In this document: piece by piece, positions 1 to 7,862 of the stretch
Layout of the letters: the number at the start of each line of letters is the position of its first letter
How positions within the stretch are numbered: the stretch's first letter is position 1
Source: Calothrix sp. PCC 7716
GTDB taxonomy: Bacteria > Cyanobacteriota > Cyanobacteriia > Cyanobacteriales > Nostocaceae
Assembly: GCF_019977735.1 (NCBI RefSeq)
Contig: NZ_AP025018.1
Span: 10,110,580 to 10,174,579 of the forward strand
Direction: 5' to 3'
Length of the DNA: 64,000 bases
Program-made: the position numbers and the translations under genes
Notes under the pieces: generated by a model
What the model was told of the DNA's origin: nothing
What the model saw: only the letters and a program-made list of their open reading frames with translations
The model's database searches: none

Positions 1-114
1 CCATTCGCTTATGCTAATGCGTAAAAACTCCTCCGGAGAAATGCCGAGTTCCCGTGCTAACTCTTGCATCTTCTCAAATTGTTGATCCGAAATGTTTATT
101 GTTATGGAAGCCAC
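1..114 (-). CDS. Antitoxin-like small protein, N-terminal part
   Basis: The reverse strand reads an open frame from a GTG at 114 that runs off the left edge. The 38 visible residues begin VASITINISDQQ and continue with ELARELGISPEEFLRIS. This resembles the N-terminus of short cyanobacterial ribbon-helix-helix antitoxins, which start with a beta strand followed by a helix. The partner toxin and the rest of the gene lie outside the window. No clear ribosome binding site is visible, so the start is uncertain. The assignment rests on resemblance of a short stretch. Confidence 0.5.
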   Translation of the reverse strand, partial: MASITINISDQQFEKMQELARELGISPEEFLRISISEW

Positions 115-526
115 AAGGAAAGCCTATAAAAGCTGATAAATTACTTGGTATCTTACTACTATAGCAGTTCTCACTCCCTTTGTCCTAGCCCAAGCTGTAC
201 TTGTGTCTAGCAGTTGAGGCGTTGAAAAGTGAACCACGAATGCATAAATTTATTGCTTGGGTGAAAAAACAAAATCTCCAAAAACGAGTAATTGTACATA
301 TCCCTTAAACTGACGCACGAGACGACATGGCGTAAAAACTACCAACTTAGATGCTGTGGTGCTACTACATCGTAAAAATAGCTAGCAAAAGTGACAGGCA
401 TCTGATTTTTTCATTGACTTTATGTTCAGTCATAAAGGATAGTATTCGGCGCCAAACAAGCGCGAGAATTGCTTTCTATCTTCGCAGAAACGACTCATCT
501 ATCCAACAATAGTTAATTTTTTGACA
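115..526. other. Non-coding spacer
   Basis: About 410 bases without a convincing gene. It contains one GGCGCC palindrome near 448 and short frames full of stops. A TTGACA hexamer at 521-526 sits directly beside the palindrome at 527-546 and may be the -35 box of the following broken gene. Confidence 0.5.
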
Positions 527-546
527 AAACATGTATATACATGTTT
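527..546. promoter_or_regulatory. Perfect 20-bp palindrome, likely operator
   Basis: The arms AAACATGTAT and ATACATGTTT form an uninterrupted perfect palindrome, immediately after TTGACA (521-526) and 53 bases before the first ATG of the following gene remnant. Position and symmetry suggest a homodimeric repressor site. The regulator is unknown; the MarR protein at 862-1323 is the only transcription factor gene close by. Confidence 0.5.
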
Positions 547-599
547 TTGATGAAATTTGTCTAATGTACACAAACTAAGAATATAAATTGGTAAGAAAA

Positions 600-845
600 A
601 TGCCTAAATTCGATGAACATCCAACAGTCAAAAGTTTTTATAAAAAAGTTGCTAAGGTCGATGTTTTGCCGCAAACTACTACATTAGATGCAACTTTGCT
701 GCGAGATTTATGTTTGGAGATGGGCGCCGATGATGTGGGGTTTATCGACATTGACCGACCAGAAATTACTAATTAAAAACAGGATATTTTTGCAGCTTTT
801 AGTAGAGCAATCACAAGAGAGATGCTTCGTTCCTCAGCATGACAA
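600..845 (+). pseudogene. Remnant of a 4Fe-4S protein (N-terminal part)
   Basis: An ATG at 600 opens a frame reading MPKFDEHPTVKSF and later LCLEMGADDVGFIDIDRPEI, which resembles the N-terminus of iron-sulfur proteins related to epoxyqueuosine reductase. The frame stops at TAA (774-776). The same frame then continues with KQDIFAAFSRAITRE, as expected for the family, but never reaches the cysteine motifs. The gene is therefore a truncated remnant with a premature stop. A longer frame could start at TTG 588. Family assignment is from recognition of the GADDVGF segment. Confidence 0.5.
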
Positions 846-861
846 AAGTATAAATTTTGTT

Positions 862-1323
862 TTAAGGTGCCTTTTTAACTTCTGATTTGGAGAAGACATC
901 TTTTAGTAAGGTTAATCCTTGTTCTATTTGTGTTATTTCTTCTTTCGTTAAATCTTGTAGTATGTCTTTAATGTGCGCGCGTGTTTGTGACTGAGTTTGT
1001 TCAAAGTGTTGTTTACCTTGGTCTGTTATGTTTAGAACTACTCGGCGCCGTTCTTGGGGATGGTCGGCACGTTGTACGAAGTCACGCTGTACTAATCGTT
1101 CGATTGTTGTTGATGCTGTAGCGCATGTTACACCTAGATGCTCTGCAAGTTCTGATAATGAGGCGCCTGGGTTGCGTTTGAGAAATGCGAGTGTTCGCAG
1201 TTGTGGTATAGATAGAGACGCTGCGCTGTTTTCACGCATATCGGCTCGGATAAACCGCATTAGTAATGGAATAGTGTCCATAACCGAGGCAGCACATTTT
1301 TCTTCTGGTTTATCCGAACTCAT
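862..1323 (-). CDS. MarR-family transcriptional regulator
   Basis: A 153-residue winged-helix protein. The central part (RTLAFLKRNPGASLSELAEHLGVTCATASTTIERLVQRDFVQR) is the MarR helix-turn-helix, followed by the DNA-contacting wing with DHPQERRRVVLNIT. MarR proteins bind palindromic operators as dimers and usually release DNA on binding small aromatic or lipophilic ligands. I prefer the ATG at 1323 because AAGGAG lies about 12 bases upstream; the longer frame to 1374 would run into the permease gene. It is the last gene of an ABC exporter operon whose promoter region holds a symmetric site at 2996-3008, so autoregulation is likely. Confidence 0.88.
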   Translation of the reverse strand: MSSDKPEEKCAASVMDTIPLLMRFIRADMRENSAASLSIPQLRTLAFLKRNPGASLSELAEHLGVTCATASTTIERLVQRDFVQRADHPQERRRVVLNITDQGKQHFEQTQSQTRAHIKDILQDLTKEEITQIEQGLTLLKDVFSKSEVKKAP

Positions 1324-1342
1324 GAGCTTGTTTTTCTCCTTG

Positions 1343-2176
1343 TTACATTGCGACTCTTGGATAAAGCCGCCCACAAATGTATGTTAAGCTTATTAATGTT
1401 AGCAGGAGAATTGCAAAGTCCCAAGCATAGCTGTAAAGACTAGCACTATTAACAAGCATGGCGCCACGCAAAGCATCAACCTCATAGGTTAAAGGGTTTA
1501 GGTGAGATATCCATTTTAACCACTGTGGCATTAAGGAGATTGGATAAATCGCGTTACTAGCAAAAAATAGTGGCATGGTGATTAACTGCCCTATTCCCGT
1601 CATCCGCTCGCGCGTTCTGACTACGCAACCAATAATTAATGAGAATGTACAAAAGCAACCTGCCCCTAATAGTACTATAGCCAGTACTTTGAGAAAAGCT
1701 ATTGGGTTGAGATTAAGTTTGACACCTAATAAGAAAGATAGCCCGTAAATTATAAATACCTGAGACAAGCATCGCACACCACAAGCTATAGATTTACCTA
1801 AAACCATTGCCATACGGGGAGTGGGACTAGATAGTAATTTATGCACTATTCCTAAGTCTCGTTCCCAAATTAGCGCCATTCCTCCTGTGAATATTGCCAC
1901 GAATAGAACGCTTTGAGCTAAAATTCCCGGCGCCATGAAGTCTAAGTAAGGTAAATTTCCTGTAGGAATAGCGCGCGTTCTGGTAAAAACTTGTCCAAAG
2001 ATAAGTAGCCATAATGCAGGTTGAATGCTTCTTACTACTAAATCTGTCGGGTCATGTCGAAGTTTACGCACTTCTAACTCAGCAATAATCAGGGTTTTGT
2101 TAATTAACTCAGTTATTGCTTTGATACTATTATTAACCCAACCTTTCAGCGGTGCGTCTATTTCTTGCCGTTTCAC
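1343..2176 (-). CDS. ABC-2 type exporter permease (DrrB-like)
   Basis: A 277-residue membrane protein with about six hydrophobic segments. It has the typical ABC-2 transport signature near the C-terminus (LMPQWLKWISHLNPLTYEVDALRG). Such permeases pair with a DrrA-like ATPase to export drugs, lipids or other hydrophobic compounds across the inner membrane. It starts with GTG at 2176 and overlaps the upstream ATPase gene by 44 bases, showing translational coupling. Downstream follows the MarR gene. The substrate cannot be told from sequence. Confidence 0.88.
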   Translation of the reverse strand: MKRQEIDAPLKGWVNNSIKAITELINKTLIIAELEVRKLRHDPTDLVVRSIQPALWLLIFGQVFTRTRAIPTGNLPYLDFMAPGILAQSVLFVAIFTGGMALIWERDLGIVHKLLSSPTPRMAMVLGKSIACGVRCLSQVFIIYGLSFLLGVKLNLNPIAFLKVLAIVLLGAGCFCTFSLIIGCVVRTRERMTGIGQLITMPLFFASNAIYPISLMPQWLKWISHLNPLTYEVDALRGAMLVNSASLYSYAWDFAILLLTLISLTYICGRLYPRVAM

Positions 2177-2975
2177 GATAACTGACTCCAGATGCTAGTT
2201 GATCCCCGGTGTAATGAATAAAGACATCATCCAAGGTGGCGTTGTCTTTTTCTAAAGAAGCTTTTAAATCACTCGGCGCCCCAGTTACAACTACTTGACC
2301 CCGGTTCATAATTACAACTTGGTCACATAAATTATCCGCTTCTTCTAAAAAATGCGTAGTTAAGAATATAGTTGTGCCAAATTCTTCACGCAATTGTTGT
2401 ACAAGCTGCCAAACTGTCGCGCGCGCTATTGGGTCGAGTCCCACAGTTGGCTCATCGAGAAATAAAACTTGCGGTTGATGTAATATAGATTGAGCAATTT
2501 CTAATTTACGAATCATCCCCCCTGAATAAGTACGTACTAAACGGTGCTGTACATCTTGCAAATTCATAAAAGCTAAAACATCTTGAATACATCGTTGCCG
2601 ACGCTTAGACGCAATGTTATACAGCTTGGCAAAAATTAACAGATTTTCATAACCCGTTAAACTGCCATCCGCAGACAGCGCTTGTGGTACATAACCAATA
2701 GACTTTCTAACGTTTTCAGGTTGACGCGCTATGTCATACCCTGCTAAGTATGCCCTTCCTCCACTTGGTGGTAGCAAGGTAGTTAGCATTTTGATGACAG
2801 TACTTTTACCTGCTCCGTTTGGACCAAGTAAACCAAACACTTCACCCTGTTTTACCGATATATCCAACGAGTCCACAGCTACGAACTTGTCAAAGCGGCG
2901 CCTTAACCCCTCTGTTTCTAAGACGGTACTTGACGGCGCCCTCCTATGCTCGATTTTTTCTGTAAGCCTAATCAC
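2133..2975 (-). CDS. ABC exporter ATP-binding protein (DrrA-like)
   Basis: A 280-residue nucleotide-binding protein. Walker A is GPNGAGKS at residues 51-58, the signature is YSGGM near residue 150, and Walker B is VLFLDEPTVGLD near 173-184, followed by the switch histidine in LTTHFLEEA. The C-terminal TLDDVFIHYTG motif is typical of DrrA/NodI-type exporter subunits. It is the first gene of the ATPase-permease-MarR operon, starts with GTG, and faces away from the sulfonate-type binding protein at 3184. The organisation fits a regulated efflux pump. Confidence 0.92.
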   Translation of the reverse strand: MIRLTEKIEHRRAPSSTVLETEGLRRRFDKFVAVDSLDISVKQGEVFGLLGPNGAGKSTVIKMLTTLLPPSGGRAYLAGYDIARQPENVRKSIGYVPQALSADGSLTGYENLLIFAKLYNIASKRRQRCIQDVLAFMNLQDVQHRLVRTYSGGMIRKLEIAQSILHQPQVLFLDEPTVGLDPIARATVWQLVQQLREEFGTTIFLTTHFLEEADNLCDQVVIMNRGQVVVTGAPSDLKASLEKDNATLDDVFIHYTGDQLASGVSYRETARNRRTAERLG

Positions 2976-2995
2976 TTTATTCGCAACCCTAATAA

Positions 2996-3008
2996 TTAGA
3001 TTATCTAA
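2996..3008. promoter_or_regulatory. Symmetric TTAGATTATCTAA site, candidate MarR operator
   Basis: TTAGAT-T-ATCTAA is a 13-bp dyad 21 bases upstream of the GTG start of the exporter-MarR operon and 176 bases before the divergent binding-protein gene. Related sites (TTAGATTATC, TTAGATAACCTAA) occur upstream of other operons at 18550, 48204 and 53886. This is the most symmetric copy and lies where autoregulation by the MarR protein would be expected. Binding is inferred. Confidence 0.5.
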
Positions 3009-3111
3009 ATATTATTGTGATATGGATTACGAAGTCAAGTGTCTGTTTTTTAGCATCAGGCAACGCTTGTTTTTCAACCTTCTTTGTGTGATATTTCTAT
3101 CTATCTAAACA

Positions 3112-3138
3112 ACGGTAAGGCAATCGATTTACCGTATG
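3112..3138 (+). promoter_or_regulatory. Inverted ACGGTAA / TTACCGTAT motif
   Basis: ACGGTAA (3112-3118) and TTACCGTAT (3129-3137) form an inverted repeat with a spacer of about ten bases. The second arm reads ATCGATTTACCGTATGAT, whose complement matches the ATACGGTAAATCGACC motif found before several other operons of the window. The ATG at 3136 lies inside the motif, so the real start of the next gene is probably downstream. Confidence 0.45.
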
Positions 3139-3183
3139 ATTAATCTTTCTGCATACGTATTTACCCTTAAAGGCTTAGTGTTT

Positions 3184-4251
3184 ATGTTGATAAAATTATT
3201 TGCAGTACGAGTGCTAGGTAATTTAGTGGGTTTATTTCAAGAATTCCAACAGCAAAGAGCTCGTGTATTTATTGCAATGTTTGCGGTGGGATTCACTGTG
3301 GCATTTGCTTTGACGGCTTGTTCTGGTGGTGATAAAGCAGCACAAGAGGCGCCTGCGTCAAATCCAACGACAGCACAGAGCGGTGTTGTAATTAGAATTG
3401 GGTATCAAAAAGCGGCAACTGTGCTTTATGCATTAAAAGCAAAAGGAGATTTAGAGAAAGCTTTTGCGGCAAGTGGCGCCACTGTAACATGGAGTGAGTT
3501 TCCTGCTGGACCACCAATGTTAGAAGCTGTAAACGCAGGTAGCATTGACTTTGGCTATACAGGAGAGGCGCCACCAATATTTGCTCAAGCAGGTGATAAT
3601 CCGTTTGTTTACGTTGCTTATGACCCTTGGGGTGCAAAAGCTGAAGGTATTATAGTTCCAAAAAATTCAAATATTTTGAAAGTTGCTGACCTTAAGGGTA
3701 AAAAAGTCGCTTTTGCGAAAGGTTCAAATACTAACTACTTAGTAGTTAAAGCTTTGGAAAAAGCAGGACTGCAATACAGCGATATTCAACCCGCTTTTTT
3801 AACACCTGCCGACGCGCGTGTTGCGTTTGAAGGTGGGAACGTTGATGCTTGGGCTATTTGGGACCCATTTCTTGCAGCAGCAGAAAAAGCTTTGGCGCCA
3901 CGCTTATTAATAGATGCAACAGGACTGGCGCCGAACCGTGGATATTTTCTTGCTGCAAAAGCTTTCGCCGAAAAGAACCCAGAAGGATTGAAAACTGTTT
4001 TAGGTGAAGTTAAAAAAGTGAGTGACTGGGCAAAAAATAATTCATCTGAAGTCGCAAAGTTACTCTCAGCTGTACTAGGTATAGATGCTGCCGTACTAGA
4101 GACAGCAGAGAAGCGACGCGAGTATGACGTACTTCCACTTACTGAAGAAGTAATTCAGAGACAGCAAGAAATTGCTGATACATTCTACAGAATTAAACTT
4201 ATTCCTAAACAAATTAACGTCAAGGAAGCTGTTTGGCAAGGAAATAAATAA
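3184..4251 (+). CDS. Sulfonate-type ABC transporter substrate-binding lipoprotein (SsuA/TauA-like)
   Basis: A periplasmic binding protein of the nitrate/sulfonate/taurine family. After an N-terminal hydrophobic segment comes the lipobox FALTAC (Cys at about residue 46 from the ATG at 3184). The mature part starts VVIRIGYQKAATVLYALKAKG and contains MLEAVNAGSIDFGYTGEAPPIFAQA and GGNVDAWAIWDPF, all typical of SsuA. It should capture aliphatic sulfonates for an SsuBC importer, but no matching permease or ATPase gene is in the window. An ATG at 3136 is in frame but sits in a regulatory motif, so I prefer 3184. A paralogue lies at 26392. Confidence 0.88.
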   Translation: MLIKLFAVRVLGNLVGLFQEFQQQRARVFIAMFAVGFTVAFALTACSGGDKAAQEAPASNPTTAQSGVVIRIGYQKAATVLYALKAKGDLEKAFAASGATVTWSEFPAGPPMLEAVNAGSIDFGYTGEAPPIFAQAGDNPFVYVAYDPWGAKAEGIIVPKNSNILKVADLKGKKVAFAKGSNTNYLVVKALEKAGLQYSDIQPAFLTPADARVAFEGGNVDAWAIWDPFLAAAEKALAPRLLIDATGLAPNRGYFLAAKAFAEKNPEGLKTVLGEVKKVSDWAKNNSSEVAKLLSAVLGIDAAVLETAEKRREYDVLPLTEEVIQRQQEIADTFYRIKLIPKQINVKEAVWQGNK

Positions 4252-4252
4252 G

Positions 4253-4329
4253 TACGCGATATATCAATACCAACGTAGAGACGCGATATATCGATATTAA
4301 TGTAGAGACGCGATTAATCGCGTCTCTAC
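4253..4329. repeat. Cluster of GTAGAGACGCGAT palindromic repeats
   Basis: Two degenerate copies (about 4253-4300) precede a perfect 28-bp palindrome at 4302-4329 with arms GTAGAGACGCGATT and AATCGCGTCTCTAC. The same element recurs at 43484, 48292 and 51548. It may act as a transcription terminator after the binding-protein gene, though no strong T-run follows. Confidence 0.7.
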
Positions 4330-4330
4330 T

Positions 4331-4360
4331 ACTGTAAATCGGTCAAGATATAGTAGCACG
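4331..4360 (+). promoter_or_regulatory. TGTAAATCGGTCAAG motif
   Basis: ACTGTAAATCGGTCAAGATA followed by TAGTAGCA lies about 42 bases before the VOC gene. It matches the motif at 58051 (ACTGTAAATCGACCAAGATT followed by TAGTAGTA) at nearly every position. It is probably the promoter or activator site for the VOC-GST-GNAT operon. Confidence 0.45.
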
Positions 4361-4401
4361 CATTAAGCGTTACAAAAATTCGCGCTTATTTGGATTATTT
4401 T

Positions 4402-5376
4402 ATGATTAGTGGAATTTTTGAGAATTGCATCGGGTCGCGCGATGTAGAAACTAGTCTCAAGTATTGAGCTGAGTTGGGGTATCGAGTCGTAAGTCAGGCA
4501 CAATTAGAAGCGAGACAAGCAGAGTTACTTTATGGGTATGCATCAAATTTGACATCTTTTAGACTGCAAAATGGTAATTCATCACAGCATGGACTGATAC
4601 GACTGATGCTATGGTCAGAACCATTGAATGAAGGTTTAGGCGCCACAAAACCATTAGTTATTGGTAGTCGTTGGTTTGCTTCACTAACAAAAGATATTTA
4701 TACGGTTGCTGATGCTTTTGCTGATGATAAATCTAACGAAGGTAACTGGATAATTACTGAACCTGTACGCGCGATAGAAGGTGTTGGGAATGTGGGAAAG
4801 AGTTTGTATGAACGCTTTGTAGGAGTGCGGGAAATGTTTGTAATTGGTACAGAAACACGACAAGCATTTTTTCAACGATATAACTATAATCGTCCAGGTT
4901 ATGGTACGGTAGAAGCAAGTTCTCCTTTAGCAGTAAGCGAAGGAACTCATTCAAGTTTAGTTATCGCTAACCACAGTTTGAGTCTTTTCTATGCAGAAGT
5001 TTTCGGACTTGTGCCAATGGAATTTAATGGTAAACGTTCTGGCTATCAAAATCCTTCAACTCGTCAAACTCTAATATTAGAAGAGGGACAAGAATTTTAT
5101 GTATCAGCGTTTTGTCCACCGAAAGCAGTTGCAGGAGTTTTACAAGTATATAGTCCGCTGTATCCTAAACCAGACAAACGTGAATATGCTAAACCGGGTT
5201 CATTAGGATTATCTTTGTTTACTTATCAAGTTGATAATATCGCTGCTTTTCATGAACTTTGCAGTCGTAGCAGTGGAACCAACGTTACTCCAATTTTAAA
5301 TAACGAATTTGGCGAACTTTCCTTTGGACTAGTGGTGCCGGATGGAACATACTGGATAATAATTGCACAACAGTAA
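4402..5376 (+). pseudogene. VOC-superfamily (glyoxalase/dioxygenase-like) protein with in-frame TGA
   Basis: The frame from ATG 4402 reads MISGIFENCIGSRDVETSLKY, then TGA at 4465-4467, then AELGYRVVSQAQLEARQ and about 300 further residues without interruption. The first part is a typical VOC N-terminus, and the TGA stands where a tryptophan (KYWAELGYRV) is expected, so a single TGG to TGA change is likely. Two VOC modules are suggested, the second beginning near HSSLVIANHSLSLFYAEVFGL. Restart at TTG 4474 could yield a nearly complete protein. It is the first gene of an operon with GST and GNAT genes. The exact reaction is unknown. Confidence 0.65.
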
Positions 5377-5394
5377 AATTATCAGGTTTAATTT

Positions 5395-6066
5395 GTGTTA
5401 GAACTTTATAGCTATTATCGTTCAACAGCATCCTACCGAGTTAGGATTGCACTAGAGCTAAAAAAGATTCCCTATCTTTATAAGAGTGTTGCTAAATTAC
5501 GAAAAAATGACCTAGAGTTTACGATAGAGTACAGCCGAATTAATCCTCAAAAAATGGTCCCAACTCTGGTTGATGGTGATGCTATTATTACTCAATCTTT
5601 AGCTATTATTGAGTATCTAGAAGAACGTTATCCTCAACCAACGCTTTTACCCAGTGATGTTTTAGCAAAAGCTTATGTTCGTCAAATAGCACTGTTAATA
5701 GCTTGTGATATTCATCCTTTGAGCGTGATGAGAGTACGTAAGTTTTTTACTTCAACAATGGGTTTTAGCTTCTCACAAAAAATGAGTTGGTATCGTCACT
5801 GGGTAGACGAAGGTTTAAAAGCTTTAGAAGAAATTTTGAGTAACAGTAAATTTCGGGGTAGCTTCTGTCATGGAGATGAACCAACAATTGCAGATGCATT
5901 CTTGGCGCCTCAAGTTTACAATGCTGAAAGGTTTCAATGTTCTTTATCTTCATATCCAATCATTCGTCAAATCAATGAAGTATGTATGAATCATCCTGCA
6001 TTTATTGCTGCTCAACCGCATTTACAACCAGATGTTTCAGAATACAGTCCTAACGATGAATATTAA
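5395..6066 (+). CDS. Zeta-class glutathione S-transferase-like protein
   Basis: A 223-residue GST. The N-terminal thioredoxin-like domain has YYRSTASYRVRIALELK, where the serine/threonine cluster corresponds to the zeta-class active site, then NPQKMVPTLVDGDAIITQSLAIIEYLEE for glutathione binding. The rest is the helical C-terminal domain. The closest recognised family is maleylacetoacetate isomerase, which uses glutathione to isomerise a ring-cleavage product; conjugation or dehalogenation are alternatives. It starts with GTG, 18 bases after the VOC gene and 12 before a GNAT gene, so these three probably form one operon. Confidence 0.82.
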   Translation: MLELYSYYRSTASYRVRIALELKKIPYLYKSVAKLRKNDLEFTIEYSRINPQKMVPTLVDGDAIITQSLAIIEYLEERYPQPTLLPSDVLAKAYVRQIALLIACDIHPLSVMRVRKFFTSTMGFSFSQKMSWYRHWVDEGLKALEEILSNSKFRGSFCHGDEPTIADAFLAPQVYNAERFQCSLSSYPIIRQINEVCMNHPAFIAAQPHLQPDVSEYSPNDEY

Positions 6067-6078
6067 AACATTAATATA

Positions 6079-6531
6079 ATGATACAAATCCGTAAAGCAT
6101 ACTCAACTGAAGCATCTAAAATTACTCAACTAGGTATTCGTTCCAAACTTTACTGGGGTTACAACTTGGAACAAATGAGTGTTTTTGTACAAGAACTCAC
6201 GCTACAACCAGATGCTATCGCAGCGTTAAATACGCATGTTCTGGAACTGTATGATGAAATTATTGGCTACTATAACTTGTTGCCACATGAACAAACAGTA
6301 GAGTTGAAGCATTTATTTATCGAACCGATACATTTTCGGCAAGGTTTCGGTAGTAAGCTTTTAAAACACGCGCGTAGTACTGCTGTCTCTCTTGGTTTTC
6401 GGCAGATGATTATTTTAAGCGACCCAAATGCAGAAGCGTTTTACTTAAAACATGGTGCCCAATTAGTTCAGTATATTCAATCGAGCATTCGTGGGCGCCT
6501 GATCCCGCTTCTAAAAATTCAATTAGAATAA
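6079..6531 (+). CDS. GNAT-family N-acetyltransferase
   Basis: A 150-residue acetyltransferase-fold protein. The acetyl-CoA binding region is LKHLFIEPIHFRQGFGSKLLKHARSTA, where RQGFGS is the loop binding the pyrophosphate, followed by the conserved PNAEAFYLKHGA segment. GNAT enzymes acetylate amines; the substrate here is unknown. It ends the VOC-GST-GNAT operon. Confidence 0.8.
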   Translation: MIQIRKAYSTEASKITQLGIRSKLYWGYNLEQMSVFVQELTLQPDAIAALNTHVLELYDEIIGYYNLLPHEQTVELKHLFIEPIHFRQGFGSKLLKHARSTAVSLGFRQMIILSDPNAEAFYLKHGAQLVQYIQSSIRGRLIPLLKIQLE

Positions 6532-6542
6532 TCATCTAAATA

Positions 6543-6746
6543 TCACGTTTTTGAAGTACCTGACTTAAACTTCCATTTCATGTACGCCTCAACCGAATCA
6601 AAATACTGTAAGATACCGTCTAAGCCTTCAGGTCTACCTTTCAAATAACCTTCCATATAAACAGAGTCTTGCATTTGTGGTAATATTCCAGCATCGCGAT
6701 GCCTTAAGCCTTGTTCATATCGGGTGTTAATAAAGTGATTAAACAT
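6543..6746 (-). CDS. Small hypothetical protein
   Basis: A 67-residue protein with no recognised domain, containing the segment DGILQYFDSVEAYMKWKFKSG. An AAGGAG box lies six bases before the ATG, which strongly supports translation. It converges with the GNAT gene with 11 bases between the stops. Confidence 0.6.
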   Translation of the reverse strand: MFNHFINTRYEQGLRHRDAGILPQMQDSVYMEGYLKGRPEGLDGILQYFDSVEAYMKWKFKSGTSKT

Positions 6747-6903
6747 AAAATCTCCTTATCCCTACAACTCTATTGTGCGATATCTTGCTTGATAACAGCA
6801 AATGTTCTTTGTTGTTAAATCAATAAATTAAATTTATTGAAGTTTGGAGTGATCCCAATACTGCTCGGTTAAGGAAAAAAGTGGGTAAAACAAGGGAAAA
6901 TCT

Positions 6904-6926
6904 GTTCGCGTTTTAATAACGAGAAC
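6904..6926. repeat. Imperfect 23-bp palindrome, copy 1
   Basis: GTTCGCG and CGAGAAC arms around a nine-base centre (TTTTAATAA). It lies just downstream of the small gene at 6946-7326. A second copy of exactly the same length lies upstream at 7345-7367, and both are followed by the bases ATA. Confidence 0.5.
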
Positions 6927-6945
6927 ATAATTTCTTTAATTATAT

Positions 6946-7326
6946 TTATTTTTTCTCTTTGAGACTTTCATATAAGTCCACCCAGTTTTGCCTGAGAGAG
7001 TCAATACACGATTGCAAGTAATCGATTTGAATTCTCCTTGCCACAGAGATTACAGCGTTGATATGAGCCGGAGTACCAGCTTTGCCTAAATGCTTATATT
7101 TAGTTAGTTTTTCGGGTTGAGTCGCCGGAAAAATAGGTTCAGTTGCATGTAATTTATAGTACCAGTAAGTACCTCTTTGACCGCGCGCTTGGTAACGAAG
7201 AACGCAACAACCAGGTGGCGCCACTTCCCCACTAGCTTTGATTTGTTGGATTTGCAACTGTAAAGTCGCAATCCCTTGTTGCAAGAGTTCAGCCCTGTTT
7301 ATGATGTCATCTTGTTTTGTTGTCAT
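6946..7326 (-). CDS. Hypothetical protein, 126 residues
   Basis: The sequence starts with a helical stretch (INRAELLQQGIATLQLQIQQIKA), then PPGCCVLRYQARGQRGTYWYYKLHATEP and KLTKYKHLGKAGTPAHINA. That middle part resembles small cyanobacterial proteins found near transposons, with a basic beta-rich core that could bind nucleic acid. No enzyme motif is visible. The gene is bracketed by two copies of a 23-bp palindrome (6904-6926 and 7345-7367), suggesting either autoregulation or mobility as a unit. Confidence 0.65.
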   Translation of the reverse strand: MTTKQDDIINRAELLQQGIATLQLQIQQIKASGEVAPPGCCVLRYQARGQRGTYWYYKLHATEPIFPATQPEKLTKYKHLGKAGTPAHINAVISVARRIQIDYLQSCIDSLRQNWVDLYESLKEKK

Positions 7327-7344
7327 TATTCGTAAAGTAGCTTT

Positions 7345-7367
7345 GTTCTCGTATTGGTAACGAGAAC
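7345..7367. repeat. 23-bp palindrome, copy 2
   Basis: GTTCTCG and CGAGAAC arms around a nine-base centre (TATTGGTAA), starting 18 bases before the ATG of the leftward gene at 7326. The position fits an operator; the matching copy at 6904-6926 on the other side of the gene is also compatible with an element boundary. Confidence 0.55.
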
Positions 7368-7416
7368 ATATAGAAGTTTAATATTATTTTACAACAAAAA
7401 AGATATTAATCAAGAG

Positions 7417-7647
7417 ATGGTGCGAATGCCGTTGATAAATTTTGACGTACAAAATTACTGTATAGCCCCTGAACAACTGCTCGGTGCTATAGAACAAGTG
7501 ATTTCAGAAAAAGATGTTGAATTAGCCATTACTGTTACTTCTTCGTCTGAGCAAAGACAACGAATACTTCCTACCTCATATCTTGCACCTAACGTAAAAA
7601 CCCGTATAAAGCCAATTAGAGATGGTAAAACTATAACCAAAAGATAA
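7417..7647 (+). CDS. Small hypothetical protein, uncertain
   Basis: An open frame of 76 codons from the ATG at 7417, containing PEQLLGAIEQVISEKDVELAITVTSSSEQRQR. The helix-rich composition is plausible for a protein, but no domain is recognised and there is no clear ribosome binding site. It may be a fragment left by rearrangement. A TTG at 7354 would give a longer frame but lies inside the palindrome. Confidence 0.3.
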   Translation: MVRMPLINFDVQNYCIAPEQLLGAIEQVISEKDVELAITVTSSSEQRQRILPTSYLAPNVKTRIKPIRDGKTITKR

Positions 7648-7862
7648 TTTTATTACCTAAGTATGAAAGAACATATTTTTGACTACGAGGCACCATATTA
7701 ATACGTATTTTAAAGCTGAATTTTCATTTGATAATGGCGCCATTGAATTGAAAAATACATACAAATATACTGTTAGCAGTAAGTGATAATGAATTTAATT
7801 TGCATTGTGGCGCCAAAACATGAGAAAAAGGGCGTTGAAGTTTATATGAATAAGCAAGAAAT

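Noticed and set aside
1028-1387. 119-codon frame opposite the MarR gene
   Set aside because: Arginine- and serine-rich shadow of the MarR frame without recognisable features.
4465-4467. TGA in the VOC gene as a selenocysteine codon
   Set aside because: No selenocysteine insertion hairpin follows, the family uses no such residue there, and the position is a conserved Trp.
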